Positions 25,043-33,310 of a stretch of DNA of 64,000 bases are shown piece after piece. Source of the stretch: Koleobacter methoxysyntrophicus. GTDB taxonomy: Bacteria > Bacillota > Thermosediminibacteria > Koleobacterales > Koleobacteraceae. Each line of letters opens with the position of its first letter. Position 1 is the stretch's first letter. The position numbers and the translations under genes were made by a program. The notes below the pieces were generated by a model. The model was not told the DNA's origin. It was given only the letters and a program-made list of their open reading frames with translations, and did not search any database. The DNA lies in contig NZ_CP059066.1 in the NCBI RefSeq assembly GCF_017301615.1, forward strand, positions 496,001-560,000. Reading direction: 5' to 3'.

Positions 25043-25080
25043 AAAAACCGGAGGTCCTTATGCACAACCTCCGGTTTTTT
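25043..25080 (-). terminator. Bidirectional terminator of the ornithine operon
   Basis: aaaaaccggaggt (25043-25055) pairs perfectly with acctccggttttt (25067-25079); 13 bp, 11-nt loop, with T-runs on both strands. It closes the operon whose last stop is at 25099. Confidence 0.9.
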
Positions 25081-25098
25081 TCAGCGCCTCTTGAATTA

Positions 25099-26481
25099 TC
25101 ACGCACAGGTTAAACTTGTTATAATCTTTTCTAATCCGAGGCTTTTTGCCATGAGCTTTAAAGCCCCTTTGGGATTTGTCATTGATAGAACACCTAAAGG
25201 CGCCATGATATAGTCCTTATCTATCAGTATTTGAGCATCTTTTCCCGGGAAAAGTTTTTTAGGATTTTTTCTCTCTAAAAGAGATGACAGGATTTGCATG
25301 CCCTTTCCCAGCCTGGTAAGAGCCCCTCCCGTTCCGATTATCCATTTTACATTCGTCAGGTCCTTCCCCTGTGCAATAGTAATCCTGCCCGAAGGGCCGT
25401 AAAGATACTTCAATTCCCCTGCATGTCTGTCTACGGCTATTTCAACGGCCTTTTGAGTGAGGTACTCCGATACGGCTTTTTCAGCGGCAGTCCCGGGTAT
25501 GGGTGATATATATCTTGCAACCTCATCGTGGCTCACAGATAAGTCTTCTCTGATTTTCTCTTCACCGACGGCTTTCAGGATATTGCCCGCATTGATGTAT
25601 ACACCCAGGTCTCCCTCAACGGTCCTTTTGGCTTCAGGTTCAGGTGCAGTGAGGAGTTTGCTGATTTCTTTTGAACCGGGTGTTACGGAGTGGACATCGG
25701 TTGTTGCCCCTCCCACATCTACGACAAGCAGGTCTCCTATTGCCTCTTTTAACAGTTTGGCGGAATTCATCACCGCACCCGGAGTGGGTATTATATGCCC
25801 TGATACCATGTCTCTGATCTTATCCATTCCCGGGGCCTTTACTATATGTTCCTCAAAGACCTTCTGAATTACCCTCCGGGTAGGTTCTATATTCAGTTCA
25901 TCAATTCTGGGATATACATTTTCTACCACTGTAACTTTTATTTTTTCCCTTTCGAGGATTTCTTTCACGTCTTCCGCTGCCGCTGTATTTCCGGCAAAAA
26001 TCACGGGGCAATCTATCTCTATGCCGGCCAGATGATACGCATTGCGGATAACGGTGTTTTTGTCTCCATAATCTACTCCTCCTGCAAGGAGGATAATATT
26101 CGGTCTTATCTTCTGTATCTGTTCCAGGTCCAGTGGAGTTAATTCCCCTGCCGTGACCATATGGAGAACGGCACCGGCCCCAAGGGCTGCTTCTTTTGCC
26201 GCTTTTACGGTCATATCATAAACAAGACCGTGGACCGTCATTTTCAACCCGCCGGCGGCACTGCTTGTAGCGAGCATACTGTCCCATGATACGGTTTCAT
26301 TTAAAACCGACTCCAGGTCAGAAACGGCATTTTTAAGCCCTATAGTTACATCCCCGTCAGCGACAGTAGTTGGTGCAAGGCCCTGTCCCAAAAAGACAGG
26401 GTCTTTATCTACGCTGTCGAATGCATTGACTACAGTGGTTGTGCTGCCTATTTCCGCTATTAGAACATCGACTTTCCTCAT
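25099..26481 (-). CDS. MutL/GlmL-like ATPase accompanying the aminomutase
   Basis: 460 residues from ATG 26481 (AGGAG 8 nt upstream). ASKHA-type fold: VDVLIAEIGSTTTVVNAFDS (phosphate 1), LLVVDVGGATTDVHSV (phosphate 2), WIIGTGGALTRLGKG (adenosine). Members are found beside B12 mutases (glmL/mutL of glutamate mutase, ornithine aminomutase operons) and are thought to repair or reactivate the cobalamin enzyme, although direct proof is limited. It is the last gene, 10 nt after oraE. Confidence 0.88.
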   Translation of the reverse strand: MRKVDVLIAEIGSTTTVVNAFDSVDKDPVFLGQGLAPTTVADGDVTIGLKNAVSDLESVLNETVSWDSMLATSSAAGGLKMTVHGLVYDMTVKAAKEAALGAGAVLHMVTAGELTPLDLEQIQKIRPNIILLAGGVDYGDKNTVIRNAYHLAGIEIDCPVIFAGNTAAAEDVKEILEREKIKVTVVENVYPRIDELNIEPTRRVIQKVFEEHIVKAPGMDKIRDMVSGHIIPTPGAVMNSAKLLKEAIGDLLVVDVGGATTDVHSVTPGSKEISKLLTAPEPEAKRTVEGDLGVYINAGNILKAVGEEKIREDLSVSHDEVARYISPIPGTAAEKAVSEYLTQKAVEIAVDRHAGELKYLYGPSGRITIAQGKDLTNVKWIIGTGGALTRLGKGMQILSSLLERKNPKKLFPGKDAQILIDKDYIMAPLGVLSMTNPKGALKLMAKSLGLEKIITSLTCA

Positions 26482-26499
26482 TTCAATCACTCCTGCCCC

Positions 26500-28695
26500 T
26501 TATTGAGCTTTTACTTCTTTCAGCTTCTTAACCAAAAAGCTTGCTACATGGATGCCCTTAGTCCCGCGCCCAAAACCTGCATCAAGACCGGATTCTACGG
26601 CTATTTCGTTGGTTACCTGAGTTCCTCCCCCTATAAGAATTACCTTATCTCTAATCCCTTTTTCTATGCACAGGTTATTTAATTTCTGCATATTGATCCT
26701 GTGTATGTCGGCATGGGTAATTATGGTGCTTATCAGCACGGCATCAGCGTCTAATTCAATAGCAGCATCTACCACTTTTCCTACGGGTACGGAAGTCCCG
26801 AGATAATGGCACTCAAACCCGAATTTTTCCAGGCCTCCGTGCTTAATGTCGATTATTTCCCTCATACCTACTGAATGTTCGTCCTCACCGACAGTAGCTG
26901 CTACAACTTTTACTTTGTTTTTGTTCAGATACTCCCTGATTTCTTCTTCTGACAGGACCTCTTCTGCTTCAGGTATTTTTAGTGTTTTTGGATCTATGGT
27001 AAATGCTACTCTGCCTTTAACCTCTACATAAGTCCCTTCTGCTGGATGCATTACCTGTTTGTGTATAACTTCCGCATCTTCAAGGCCCATCTTTTTGGCA
27101 ATTTCTAGTGCCGCAAATTCAGCTGTCCTTTCTTCAGCAGGCAGGAAGATATTCATGCTGATTATTCCATCCCCGCACCATTCAACCTCGGGCTTAATCA
27201 AACCTTTTTCAGTGATTTCAGCCGTTTCCTGCAGCCGAACGTTAACATTATCATTTTCATCCAGTTCGTCAATGAAAACGATCTTTTCGGGGTTGCACAA
27301 CGTGCATTCATTTATAAGGCTGCACGGTTTATCTAACCCTTCAGGCAGGTTATTATATCCGAAGTGGTGGCAGACAGGTGCCATATAGTCTTCATCCCTT
27401 TCAACCACCGTTCCTGCCCCTATACCGCCGTTTATATCCCTCGCTATTCCGTCACCGTTTCTCTCCGGATAAAAACCAGAATCGACAAAAAAGCCCTGCT
27501 GCACAGCATTGAAGTATCCGCCGGCTTCAAGGATTTCTTCCATGAAGAGAACAGCTCGTTCTTTTAGTTCGCGGACCGCTCTGCCTAATTCGCCATCCCG
27601 TTTTATTTCAACCATATCACGCAGCCCGTCCATGCCTACAAGGGCCTGTTTTGCGGTGTTCACGGCATTGATATTGTTGTAATGCCAGGGTACATTCCTT
27701 CCTTCATCGGGTGTTATGGTGCTCTGGATGTCGGCGCTTGTAAGCCGGGAGATCATCAAATTCAGCACGTGGGTCACCGTTGCTTCCCTTGTGCAGGATT
27801 CCATATACCGGGTATTCATCTGGGCACGCATTTTGAAGCCTTTGAAAAGCTCTCTTAGGGCAACGGCATAGGGTAAATCCATCCTCATGCAGGGTGCAGG
27901 GGGGGCTGTAGGCGGTACCGTTGAAAGGCATATATTCTCCTTTTTAATCCCCACTTTTAGTGAAAATATTGAATTTATTGCGTGCTGGACCATGAGTTCC
28001 GGCATGACCTTCCACGCTTCACGGGCCGTAGCATTAGCGTTATGCGCCCCGTCTATCTGGGCCATACCGGCAGACGCCATCACCTTTTTTGCAACTGCCG
28101 CATCAACAAAAGACCTGATCATGTTTACATTTCTGTACAATACGTTGTACTGTGGGTCCTGGTGTGCACCGTTAACCCCCTCTTCTGCAAACATCACGGC
28201 AATCTCGGGCCCTGCAACACCGCTTATATATGAATGGAAGTTGATAGGTCTTCCCACTTCATCCTCGATCATGTCCAGGGCTTTTCTGGTAGCCCTTACC
28301 TGTTTTCTTGTTATCGGCACCCCGCCCACACCTTCCGGAGTACCCTCGATGAGGCTGTCAAAATGGCTCTGCCCGGCGGTGCGGATTACCATCATATGGT
28401 CGGCACCGTGCCATGCAGCCATCCTCATCCTCCTGATGTCATCTTCAAACCTTCCCGATGCGATTTCAGTGGTTATAACGCAATCCGGCTGCGGGTCTAT
28501 GTTGTTGAAGTATTTGGCTGCCGGCAGGGGTACGCTGTTTTTCAGGTTTTCTGAAACCTCCCTGTATTCGAAGCTGCCGATCTTCCTTTTACCGACCCCT
28601 TCCCTCCAGTGCCATCCCTTCCTTCGTGGACGGTAATTTTCGAGGTCTTTTAAGAGCCCTTTTATGTCAATTTTTTTATCCTTTTCTAATTTCAC
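26500..28695 (-). CDS. oraE: D-ornithine 4,5-aminomutase large subunit, B12- and PLP-dependent
   Basis: 731 residues. Converts D-ornithine to (2R,4S)-2,4-diaminopentanoate with adenosylcobalamin and PLP. The C-terminal Rossmann domain has the base-off B12 motif GEDEHSVG with cobalt-ligand His about 607, and a Lys 11 residues later (HSVGMREIIDIK, about 618); the same His-Lys spacing is known for Clostridium sticklandii OraE (H618/K629), where that Lys holds PLP. The TIM-barrel part is long and conserved-looking (HGADHMMVIRTAGQSHFDSL). GTG 28695 overlaps the oraS stop (GTGA), with GGAGG upstream, indicating coupling. Confidence 0.96.
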   Translation of the reverse strand: MKLEKDKKIDIKGLLKDLENYRPRRKGWHWREGVGKRKIGSFEYREVSENLKNSVPLPAAKYFNNIDPQPDCVITTEIASGRFEDDIRRMRMAAWHGADHMMVIRTAGQSHFDSLIEGTPEGVGGVPITRKQVRATRKALDMIEDEVGRPINFHSYISGVAGPEIAVMFAEEGVNGAHQDPQYNVLYRNVNMIRSFVDAAVAKKVMASAGMAQIDGAHNANATAREAWKVMPELMVQHAINSIFSLKVGIKKENICLSTVPPTAPPAPCMRMDLPYAVALRELFKGFKMRAQMNTRYMESCTREATVTHVLNLMISRLTSADIQSTITPDEGRNVPWHYNNINAVNTAKQALVGMDGLRDMVEIKRDGELGRAVRELKERAVLFMEEILEAGGYFNAVQQGFFVDSGFYPERNGDGIARDINGGIGAGTVVERDEDYMAPVCHHFGYNNLPEGLDKPCSLINECTLCNPEKIVFIDELDENDNVNVRLQETAEITEKGLIKPEVEWCGDGIISMNIFLPAEERTAEFAALEIAKKMGLEDAEVIHKQVMHPAEGTYVEVKGRVAFTIDPKTLKIPEAEEVLSEEEIREYLNKNKVKVVAATVGEDEHSVGMREIIDIKHGGLEKFGFECHYLGTSVPVGKVVDAAIELDADAVLISTIITHADIHRINMQKLNNLCIEKGIRDKVILIGGGTQVTNEIAVESGLDAGFGRGTKGIHVASFLVKKLKEVKAQ

Positions 28696-29060
28696 TCTGC
28701 ACCACCTCCCTGAAACAGTGCTTCGACTTCATCCCAACCGTCTTCCCCTGCGAGCAGCCTTCCTGCCTCTAAATAATCTATTCCTCTGTTTTCAGCAAAT
28801 TTAAGGACAACATGGCCTGCCCCTTTGCCCAGAAGGCCTTTCTTTACACACCCGTCCACTATACCGTTAGCTTCAAGACTCGAAAAGCCCATCCTCAGGA
28901 GGACGGAACGTTCTATCGAAGGTGAGGTATGCTTATAGGCCAGATCTAAAAGGGGATCTACTATCTTCTCAGCCAGTTCCCAAAAACGTTTTTCCAGTTC
29001 TTCCTCCGTCAGGTCTGCCAAATGCCTGCGCCTCTCCTGAAAGTCATCTGGTCTCTGCAT
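28692..29060 (-). CDS. oraS: D-ornithine 4,5-aminomutase small subunit
   Basis: 122 residues, as in known OraS. RPDDFQERRRHLADLTEEEL then KRFWELAEKIVDPLLDLAYK, followed by HTSPSIERSVLLRMGFSSLE. OraS forms the alpha2beta2 holoenzyme with OraE and is required for PLP/B12 catalysis. ATG 29060 comes 3 nt after the ortB stop with GGGGGAA upstream; it overlaps oraE by 4 nt. Confidence 0.95.
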   Translation of the reverse strand: MQRPDDFQERRRHLADLTEEELEKRFWELAEKIVDPLLDLAYKHTSPSIERSVLLRMGFSSLEANGIVDGCVKKGLLGKGAGHVVLKFAENRGIDYLEAGRLLAGEDGWDEVEALFQGGGAE

Positions 29061-29063
29061 TGC

Positions 29064-30470
29064 TTATTCCCCCTCCAAAACGCTTTTTACAAATTCTATA
29101 TCCGTCCCGGTATCTTCGGCAAGGAATTTCAGGTCTGCTTCTTCCAGCCGCTCTGCCTTGAAGTTCTCAATGCAATTCTTTATATAGGATCTTCTCAATC
29201 TGTTCAGGTCGAAGTCTTTAACCCTTATCATGCCGGGATGTTCAGGGATGATGATCCTGACGCCGGGCTTATCATCAGCCGGGTCTCCCGTCCTTACTTC
29301 GACTCCCTGTTCTCTGGCAAATGTGAGCTGGGCCGTTGGGTGTTTACCTGCCCCTGTGTATTCCGTTTCCTGTACTACCAGGATTTCATCTTCCTTCATT
29401 TCGCGGGCTATAGCAAAGGCTGCAGCAAGTGAGGTATTCCCTGCAGGTCCTCTTTCGAGCCCCTCAAGCTGTGCCAAAGCTTCCGTCATGAAGAATACGT
29501 CCCCCTGTGTAACGGTTACATATCTGTCCATGTATCTCAGCGGCCTTGCCGCATTCCTCGGGACATCCGCCCTATCGGGCCACGTGGCAAAGGGGACCCC
29601 AAACCCCGTGTGCCCCGTTGTAAAGGACTTTCTGTTAAAGTCCCTGTCGCTTGCCATATGCAGCCCTTCCAGATTAACACTTGCGCCGATTATTTTGGTT
29701 TCGGGACAGCCCGCTTTCAATAGGCCCCGGGCGGTACCGGTAAGGTTTCCGCCGCCTGCATGGGTTATAACGACTGCTGTTGGAGGTCTGCCTTCCCGTT
29801 CTTTGACCTGCCGGGCGATTTCATACCCTAAGGTCTCTATTCCCGCTATAGCAAAAGGGGTGTACAGCGAACAGTTAAAATAACCGGTTTCCTCTAACAG
29901 CCTCAAGAAGACGTAAAACAGTTCAGGTCCCACCGTTAATTGAACAACTTCTGCCCCATATGCTTCGCATTTTCTGCCTTTTTCTACGATTTCAGGCTGC
30001 CCTTTGCCTTTGCTGTCGAAAACCTCCTGGACGACTATACACTTCAAACCCCGCATTGCTGCCTGCGAAGCAACGGCAGCCCCGTAATTTCCGCTCGTAG
30101 CCGCTATCACCCCTTTATAGCCCATTTTCTCAGCATGATAGACCGATACGGCCGCCCTCCTGGCTTTAAAGCTCCCTGAAGGGTTGCAGGCTTCGTCTTT
30201 TATATAGACCTTTGCTCCGTAACCGGGAGGAGATAATTTTCGCACAAGTCTGGTAAGGTTTTTCAGCTCGAGCAGGGGAGTATTCCCCACACCCGTCTGA
30301 GCCTGTATTTCCATGATTTCTTCCAATGTATAGCCGGTTTCCTCCATCATCCTTTCGTATTCGAAGGCAACCTTCCCTGTTTCATATTTGCTGTAATCAA
30401 TCCCTACGGCCTGTTTCATTATCTGATTTTTTCGTGCCATCACTGCCTGATAGCTGTTATCTCTAGTCAC
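29064..30470 (-). CDS. ortB: 2-amino-4-oxopentanoate thiolase, beta subunit (PLP)
   Basis: 468 residues from GTG 30470 (AAGGAAGG 8 nt upstream; the frame also extends to GTG 30479). Fold-type II PLP enzyme: NPSGSFKARRAAVSVYHAEK gives the Schiff-base Lys about 115, ATSGNYGAAVASQAAMRGLK the substrate loop, and THAGGGNLTGTARGLLKA the phosphate-binding Gly loop. With OrtA it cleaves 2-amino-4-oxopentanoate with CoA to acetyl-CoA and alanine, the energy-yielding step of ornithine fermentation. Overlaps ortA. Confidence 0.94.
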   Translation of the reverse strand: MTRDNSYQAVMARKNQIMKQAVGIDYSKYETGKVAFEYERMMEETGYTLEEIMEIQAQTGVGNTPLLELKNLTRLVRKLSPPGYGAKVYIKDEACNPSGSFKARRAAVSVYHAEKMGYKGVIAATSGNYGAAVASQAAMRGLKCIVVQEVFDSKGKGQPEIVEKGRKCEAYGAEVVQLTVGPELFYVFLRLLEETGYFNCSLYTPFAIAGIETLGYEIARQVKEREGRPPTAVVITHAGGGNLTGTARGLLKAGCPETKIIGASVNLEGLHMASDRDFNRKSFTTGHTGFGVPFATWPDRADVPRNAARPLRYMDRYVTVTQGDVFFMTEALAQLEGLERGPAGNTSLAAAFAIAREMKEDEILVVQETEYTGAGKHPTAQLTFAREQGVEVRTGDPADDKPGVRIIIPEHPGMIRVKDFDLNRLRRSYIKNCIENFKAERLEEADLKFLAEDTGTDIEFVKSVLEGE

Positions 30471-30768
30471 GGGCTTCACCTTCCTTCAGGAGAGCTCTTA
30501 ATTTGGGGCCTATTTCTAATAATTCCCTTACCGGTTTGCCGAAATCATGGCCGTGTTCGGGGTTTTCCCTTATTAATCTGCCCCGAACCTTTCTGCCCGC
30601 AAGCGTTTTTATTTCTGCTGTTTCACCTATTTCGGCATCATGCAGCAAAAAGCCTTTTACACGCATCTCAAGCGGAACTTTTCCTGTATCCTCAGGCACC
30701 TGTGGTGCTCTTTCAAAAGGTTTCAGGATTATGCTGTGGATTTCGACCCACTGGCCCTTCTGTACCAT
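30463..30768 (-). CDS. ortA: 2-amino-4-oxopentanoate thiolase, alpha subunit
   Basis: 101 residues from ATG 30768 (GGAGGTG upstream; GTG 30777 would sit on that site). VQKGQWVEIHSIILKPFERA, PQVPEDTGKVPLEMRVKGFL and GRKVRGRLIRENPEHGHDFG are the conserved OrtA segments. Partner of OrtB. The 3' end overlaps ortB by 8 nt. Confidence 0.93.
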   Translation of the reverse strand: MVQKGQWVEIHSIILKPFERAPQVPEDTGKVPLEMRVKGFLLHDAEIGETAEIKTLAGRKVRGRLIRENPEHGHDFGKPVRELLEIGPKLRALLKEGEARD

Positions 30769-30773
30769 TTTTT

Positions 30774-31811
30774 TCACCTCCTGTTCACCAGTTTTTGTAT
30801 ATCTCCAAGGATGGCCCTTGGTATCGGCAGGTCCTTCATGCTTGTAAGCCCGGGGGCTGCATCTACCACATGGGGGATCATGTTTACCGCGGTAGCTATA
30901 GTGCCGATACCGCCGGGTATTTCCGGTTTAATGCACATTGAAATATTCGGAGTGCCTTCGATCCAGATGTAGTCACCTGTTTCGACCCCTTCCAAACCCG
31001 GATGGATCTGCTGCGGGTGTTCCAGGGTTATTACAGCTTCTCCGTTCTTAATCCCGTAACCGATATGTTTGCACCCTGCTACCATACCCGGTTCTACTTT
31101 AACATGGGAGGTCTCCCTGTAGGTTTTTGAAATTATCGGTTCCCGCGTTTCCTTTATTTCATCGAGTTTCCACCCGAGGGCATCTGCTATCAATGTTATT
31201 GACTCGGGGAACCCAATATGTCCCACTATACTTCCGTTCTTTAATCCCTCATTAAATTGCTCCACGGTCGTGCCTACCCCCTGGGTCTTCATCACCGTCG
31301 CTCCGAAGGGCGATAAGTCGTTTATCCTTGCCGCTTTTATCTTTGTCACATTGATGCATGAACCTGTCAGCATTATTATGAGCGAGTCCAGAACAAATCC
31401 GGGGTTTATACCCGTCCCAAGGACCGTTACTCCGTTTTCCAAAGCAAGCTCATTGATCCTTTCGGCAAGTTCGGGGTTCGCTACAGCAGGATAAGACATT
31501 TCTTCAGCAATTGATATAACGTTTTTTCCCGCTTTTAATGCCTTTTCTATTTGCGGAAATGCTTCCTTTGTGAAGGATGTGGTTGCCTGCAGTACAATAT
31601 CAGCTTCCTTCCCCAATACCTCGTCAATATCATTTGATACCCTGATTCCTATTTGTCTCCCCAATTCCAGTACTTCCCCCAGGTCCTTACCGTGCTTTGA
31701 TGCCCTACTTGCATATACACCTGTGATTTCGATCCCTTCTTTTTCTAAAATCATCTTTGCTATACCGCTTCCCATAGCACCCATTCCTAAAATAAGTGCT
31801 TTTACTGTCAT
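30774..31811 (-). CDS. ord: 2,4-diaminopentanoate dehydrogenase
   Basis: 345 residues from ATG 31811, with ATCGGAGGTG upstream (a longer frame to 31880 lacks a site). N-terminal Rossmann fold ALILGMGAMGSGIAKMILEK binds NAD(P). Converts 2,4-diaminopentanoate to 2-amino-4-oxopentanoate plus ammonia. Similar to dihydrodipicolinate reductase-like dehydrogenases (GTGINPGFVLDSLIIMLTGS). First gene of the operon ord-ortA-ortB-oraS-oraE-mutL-like, preceded by a long leader. Confidence 0.94.
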   Translation of the reverse strand: MTVKALILGMGAMGSGIAKMILEKEGIEITGVYASRASKHGKDLGEVLELGRQIGIRVSNDIDEVLGKEADIVLQATTSFTKEAFPQIEKALKAGKNVISIAEEMSYPAVANPELAERINELALENGVTVLGTGINPGFVLDSLIIMLTGSCINVTKIKAARINDLSPFGATVMKTQGVGTTVEQFNEGLKNGSIVGHIGFPESITLIADALGWKLDEIKETREPIISKTYRETSHVKVEPGMVAGCKHIGYGIKNGEAVITLEHPQQIHPGLEGVETGDYIWIEGTPNISMCIKPEIPGGIGTIATAVNMIPHVVDAAPGLTSMKDLPIPRAILGDIQKLVNRR

Positions 31812-31996
31812 AGAAAAACACCTCCGATTTTTATTTGTTTTTAAACCCTTCCCAACTCTGACATGCAAAATTTGGTGCATTTGAAAAGTTTTTACTGCCA
31901 GTGAAAACCTATGTATGCGAATATCACCGCTGACAGTAATATATACAATTTTGAGAGGACGCTTTTCGGGCTTTTAATAAGATGTAGCAAATATTA

Positions 31997-32140
31997 TGCC
32001 AAGGGCTTGAAAATAGAATCTCCCGGATTGATGATAACAGCCCTTCTAAGTAAATATTGCGGTAATAAGGAAACTGAAATATTGCACCCCAAGAACAAAA
32101 AATGCATGATTTTTTGCATCTCAGGCAAAAAATCATGCAT
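31997..32140 (-). CDS. Possible leader peptide upstream of the ornithine operon
   Basis: ATG 32140, with AAGGAGG 10 nt upstream (32157-32151), opens 47 codons: MHDFLPEMQKIMHFLFLGCN and on to TAA near 31997-31999. The first codons form the terminator-like hairpin. A tataat (32182-32177) lies ~35 nt upstream. Content is not rich in Orn/Arg codons at the start, so amino-acid-specific attenuation is not obvious. It may be a regulatory uORF or chance. Confidence 0.35.
32102..32140 (-). terminator. Strong hairpin with U-tract in the leader of the ornithine operon (candidate attenuator)
   Basis: atgcatgattttttgc (32102-32117) is fully complementary to gcaaaaaatcatgcat (32125-32140), a 16-bp stem with a 7-nt loop. 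Read leftward it is followed by TTTTTTGTTCTT, so it has the form of an intrinsic terminator about 290 nt upstream of ord, and no other minus-strand gene precedes it for it to terminate. A leader ORF starts inside its first arm. Confidence 0.65.
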
Positions 32141-32329
32141 ATTATGATCTCCTCCTTAGTATTGTTCCCTAACAAAATTATATCATATTTTCCCATGTTT
32201 GGGTAAATATAACAATTATATATTAAATTTTAGCAAACATTGAAGGGAAATAGGAATATTTTGTCGAATTGATATTCTAATACATTATTACACTAAATTT
32301 CTATATATATCAAAAAAGGAGAGGTGTTT

Positions 32330-33256
32330 ATGAACAAGGATTTTAGTCAAATCATTAACAAAATAGCCGGAAGCTGTAAACTTGAAACAAAAAGCGGCTT
32401 TTTTAAAACATTTAAATGGTTGGTTTTAGCCAACGCAGCCGTTGTTTTATCATTGGCCATTATATCAGGTGGAGCACTAATAGCATACAGCCCTTTTATA
32501 CTGCTGCTGGGAAGCGTTTTTCCATTTATCAGCCTTTTGTTTTCTAAGAGCCTGGCAAAAAAAGCTCATAATATTAGAATTATAGACCCTGAAACCAACG
32601 ATGGCTATGAAAAGAGTTTGTATGAAATGGTTAAAAGTCTATGTCAAAAGGCAGGAATTGAAAAGATTCCAGAGGTTGGTATTTATGAAAGTTCTGATAT
32701 GAATGCTTTTGCTACTGGCCCCAGCAAAAACCAATCCTTAATAACCTTCAGCAGTGCTTTGCTGAATAATATGGACGAAAAGGGAATTGCTGCAGTGGCT
32801 GCCCATGAAATTGCACATATTGTAAATGGTGATATGATCACTATGTCAATAGTGCAAAGTGTAGTTAATGCCTTTACGCTATTGATAACCATACCCCTTT
32901 CTTTTATTAAGATTTTTGCCCTTTTCTCCGATCAGGTGGACGCTCTTGCGTATTTATTTATTTCTTTTGTGAAATTTATAATTACCAGCATTGTTTTATT
33001 CTTGGGTAATTTGGTTGTTATGGCTTTCTCAAGAAAAAGGGAATTTGAGGCAGATAAGCTCGCAGCTTATCTATTGGATAAAAACTATATGATACATGCT
33101 TTAAAAATTCTTAGTCAAGATACAGTTACTTTCCCAAAAGAACAAAAGGCTTATGCTGCCTTTAAAATAAATGCTCCATCAGCACTGTTTGATATATTCT
33201 CAACTCATCCTTCCATAGAGCGAAGAATAGAAAGGTTAGAAAAGTTAGAATTATAA
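32330..33256 (+). CDS. HtpX-like M48 membrane metalloprotease
   Basis: 308 residues from ATG 32330 (AAAGGAGAGG 7 nt upstream). Zinc motif AAHEIAHIVNGDM (HExxH about 167-171) with the third ligand Glu in REFEADKLAAYLLD. Two N-terminal and two mid-protein hydrophobic segments. HtpX degrades damaged membrane proteins under stress. Ends TSTHPSIERRIERLEKLEL-like, the M48 tail. Confidence 0.88.
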   Translation: MNKDFSQIINKIAGSCKLETKSGFFKTFKWLVLANAAVVLSLAIISGGALIAYSPFILLLGSVFPFISLLFSKSLAKKAHNIRIIDPETNDGYEKSLYEMVKSLCQKAGIEKIPEVGIYESSDMNAFATGPSKNQSLITFSSALLNNMDEKGIAAVAAHEIAHIVNGDMITMSIVQSVVNAFTLLITIPLSFIKIFALFSDQVDALAYLFISFVKFIITSIVLFLGNLVVMAFSRKREFEADKLAAYLLDKNYMIHALKILSQDTVTFPKEQKAYAAFKINAPSALFDIFSTHPSIERRIERLEKLEL

Positions 33257-33310
33257 ATCGAGTAAGAGGTAGGTGAAGGTGCGAAATGTGCGTTGAAAGG
33301 AGCGTCTAAA

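Larger units (their letters stand above)
31812..32329. other. 518-nt divergent region between ord and the HtpX-like gene
   Basis: Contains the ornithine operon promoter area (tataat at 32182-32177 on the minus strand), the attenuator-like hairpin and leader ORF, and an AT-rich part before the protease gene. A palindromic gcaccaaattttgc-type motif occurs near 31863-31878, close to ord; it could be an operator. Confidence 0.5.

Noticed and set aside
24888-25106. 72-aa minus ORF over the ornithine operon terminator
   Set aside because: It would read through the 13-bp terminator stem and resembles no protein.
27887-28636. 249-aa plus-strand ORF opposite oraE
   Set aside because: Antisense shadow of a highly conserved gene; no ribosome binding site.
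29230-29883. 217-aa plus-strand ORF opposite ortB
   Set aside because: Shadow frame caused by codon composition of ortB; no ribosome binding site or family match.
31863-31885. Sigma-54-like site (tgcacc...ttgca) before ord
   Set aside because: The spacing between the two boxes is one base too long and no sigma-54 activator gene is nearby; more likely a palindromic operator.
31911-32147. 78-aa plus-strand ORF upstream of ord
   Set aside because: No ribosome binding site and it crosses the terminator-like hairpin; considered chance.
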